The position numbers were made by a program, and so were the translations under genes. A stretch of 56,925 bases of DNA from Pseudomonadota bacterium. GTDB taxonomy: Bacteria > Pseudomonadota > Gammaproteobacteria > Xanthomonadales > Rhodanobacteraceae. Where the stretch lies: assembly GCA_018240505.1 (NCBI GenBank), contig JAFEFQ010000235.1, forward strand, positions 1 through 56,925. Direction: 5' to 3'. Under the pieces are notes generated by a model. The model was not told the origin of the DNA and ran no database searches. It saw nothing but the letters and a program-made list of their open reading frames with translations. Positions 56,288-56,925 of this stretch are shown piece after piece; position 1 is the stretch's first letter, and each line of letters starts with the position of its first letter.

Positions 56288-56896
56288 ATGAAACCCGTAT
56301 CGAAAACCCAGTACGAACTGCGCACCTTTGCCACATCGGCGGTGTATGTGGTCCTCGTCATCTCCCTGCTGCCGTACGCACGCCATGCGGATGACAACGC
56401 GATCCGCCTGATCTGTGCGCTGTTGCCGGTGTTGCCGATGCTGTACATCGTCTGGTTGACCGGCCGGCGCATCTGGTCGAGCGACGAGCTCGAGCAGCGC
56501 ACGCATCTGATCGGCCTTGGCGCTGCCGCGGCGATCGCCGGCGCATTCAGCCTGGTCAGCGGCTTTCTCGCCGCCGGCAAGGCGATACCGCTGGACCTGG
56601 CCGGCACGTTGCTGATCTGGGTGTTTCCACTCATGTTGCTGACCTATGGCCTCGTGCAGAACTGGGCCTCGCGCCGATACGGCGCGCGCTTCTGCGACGA
56701 CCGCGACGGCCTGCCCAAAGCCATCAGCTTCGGACTGCTCGCCGTATTGTTCGCCGCCATCGCGCTGTGGGCGCATTTTCGCTCCACGGACGCGTTCGCG
56801 TTCGGCCTGTTCTGCGGACTGAGCGTCTCGTTCGCCATACTCGCCGCGATCTTCGCGCTGCTCCGCCTGCGCCGCACCGCGCAGGAAGGCGAGTGA
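56288..56896 (+). CDS. Small multi-spanning membrane protein
   Basis: A 202-residue protein with about six hydrophobic helices (SAVYVVLVISLLPYA, IRLICALLPVLPMLYIVWL, IGLGAAAAIAGAFSLVSGFLA, LAGTLLIWVFPLMLLTYGL, AISFGLLAVLFAAIALWA and LFCGLSVSFAILAAIFALL). I do not recognise a function. Such proteins are frequently paired with an XRE-type regulator gene, and here the next gene starts inside its stop codon (GTGA). Start MKPVSKTQ at 56288 is chosen over an upstream ATG (56258). Confidence 0.83.
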   Translation: MKPVSKTQYELRTFATSAVYVVLVISLLPYARHADDNAIRLICALLPVLPMLYIVWLTGRRIWSSDELEQRTHLIGLGAAAAIAGAFSLVSGFLAAGKAIPLDLAGTLLIWVFPLMLLTYGLVQNWASRRYGARFCDDRDGLPKAISFGLLAVLFAAIALWAHFRSTDAFAFGLFCGLSVSFAILAAIFALLRLRRTAQEGE

Positions 56897-56925
56897 ACAA
56901 CAGAGTGCGCGAACTGCGCGGCGAG
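56893..56925 (+). CDS. XRE-type transcriptional regulator (start only)
   Basis: Only 11 codons are visible before the window ends, starting at GTG and reading MNNRVRELRGE, which matches the start of small Cro/C1-type (XRE) regulators. The GTG overlaps the stop of the membrane protein gene by 3 bp (GTGA). It may bind the TGTCAAG-N4-CTTGACA operators upstream. The assignment is based on this short start and context. Confidence 0.55.
   Translation, partial: MNNRVRELRGE

Noticed and set aside
56132..56776. 214-codon minus-strand frame
   Set aside because: Antisense to the membrane protein gene, rich in Gln/Arg/Asp, no recognisable domain.

Overview
The window is GC-rich DNA, densely packed with genes. 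The mix of genes suggests a gammaproteobacterium of the Xanthomonadales/Lysobacterales, perhaps Rhodanobacteraceae: a Coq7-type ubiquinone hydroxylase, PuuD urate oxidase, a YadG/YadH-type ABC exporter, SCPU-type chaperone-usher pili and secreted proteins with GAWYDP repeats. This placement is an inference from gene content; no marker gene settles it.

Positions 1 to about 27.5 kb (all minus strand) hold one very long operon for an extracellular contractile injection system (eCIS, related to Afp/PVC and to the cyanobacterial and Streptomyces CIS). In transcription order it encodes a small winged-helix-like protein, sheath, inner tube, a kelch/galactose-oxidase-like propeller, a CxxC protein, a disordered eCIS protein, a DUF4255 tail cap, an AAA+ ATPase, a small conserved protein, a papain-like peptidase, a membrane protein, a small secreted beta-sandwich protein, two DUF4157 (eCIS-core) putative effectors, a LysM-region adaptor and a LysM protein, separate hub and spike proteins, a PAAR-like tip, a gp25-like protein, two large baseplate wedge proteins, a tail-P2-I/beta-helix protein and a DUF6519 protein cut by the window edge. 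Most junctions are 4-bp ATGA overlaps or gaps under 80 bp, which implies one transcript of more than 27 kb.

Upstream of this operon is a near-consensus sigma-54 promoter (27506-27521) and two 18-bp palindromes with the shared form CGGGT-N8-ACCCG, centred 33 bp apart. Next to them is a gene for a sigma-54 enhancer-binding protein (27688-28671) that has no sensory domain and a GAFTDA loop. Together these look like a dedicated sigma-54 switch for the injection system. This is the most notable feature of the window.

Positions 28.7-29.8 kb contain no gene that can be supported. After that come a DJ-1/PfpI-like lipoprotein with a GlxA-type AraC regulator, a tRNA-Met with a broken second copy, coq7 and a small phosphatase. 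A purine catabolic cluster follows (uraH-xdhA-xdhB-puuD, divergent from an adenine deaminase gene). Secreted proteins, tatD, and a winged-helix/TPR regulator flanked by two related small secreted proteins come next, then an ABC exporter pair and a ferredoxin-NADP reductase. The last block is a chaperone-usher pilus operon with its own consensus sigma-54 promoter (56036-56052). The right edge holds a membrane protein and the start of an XRE-type regulator behind a promoter overlapped by TGTCAAG-N4-CTTGACA operators. A MITE-like repeat with inverted ends occurs twice (41702-41858 and 51090-51314).
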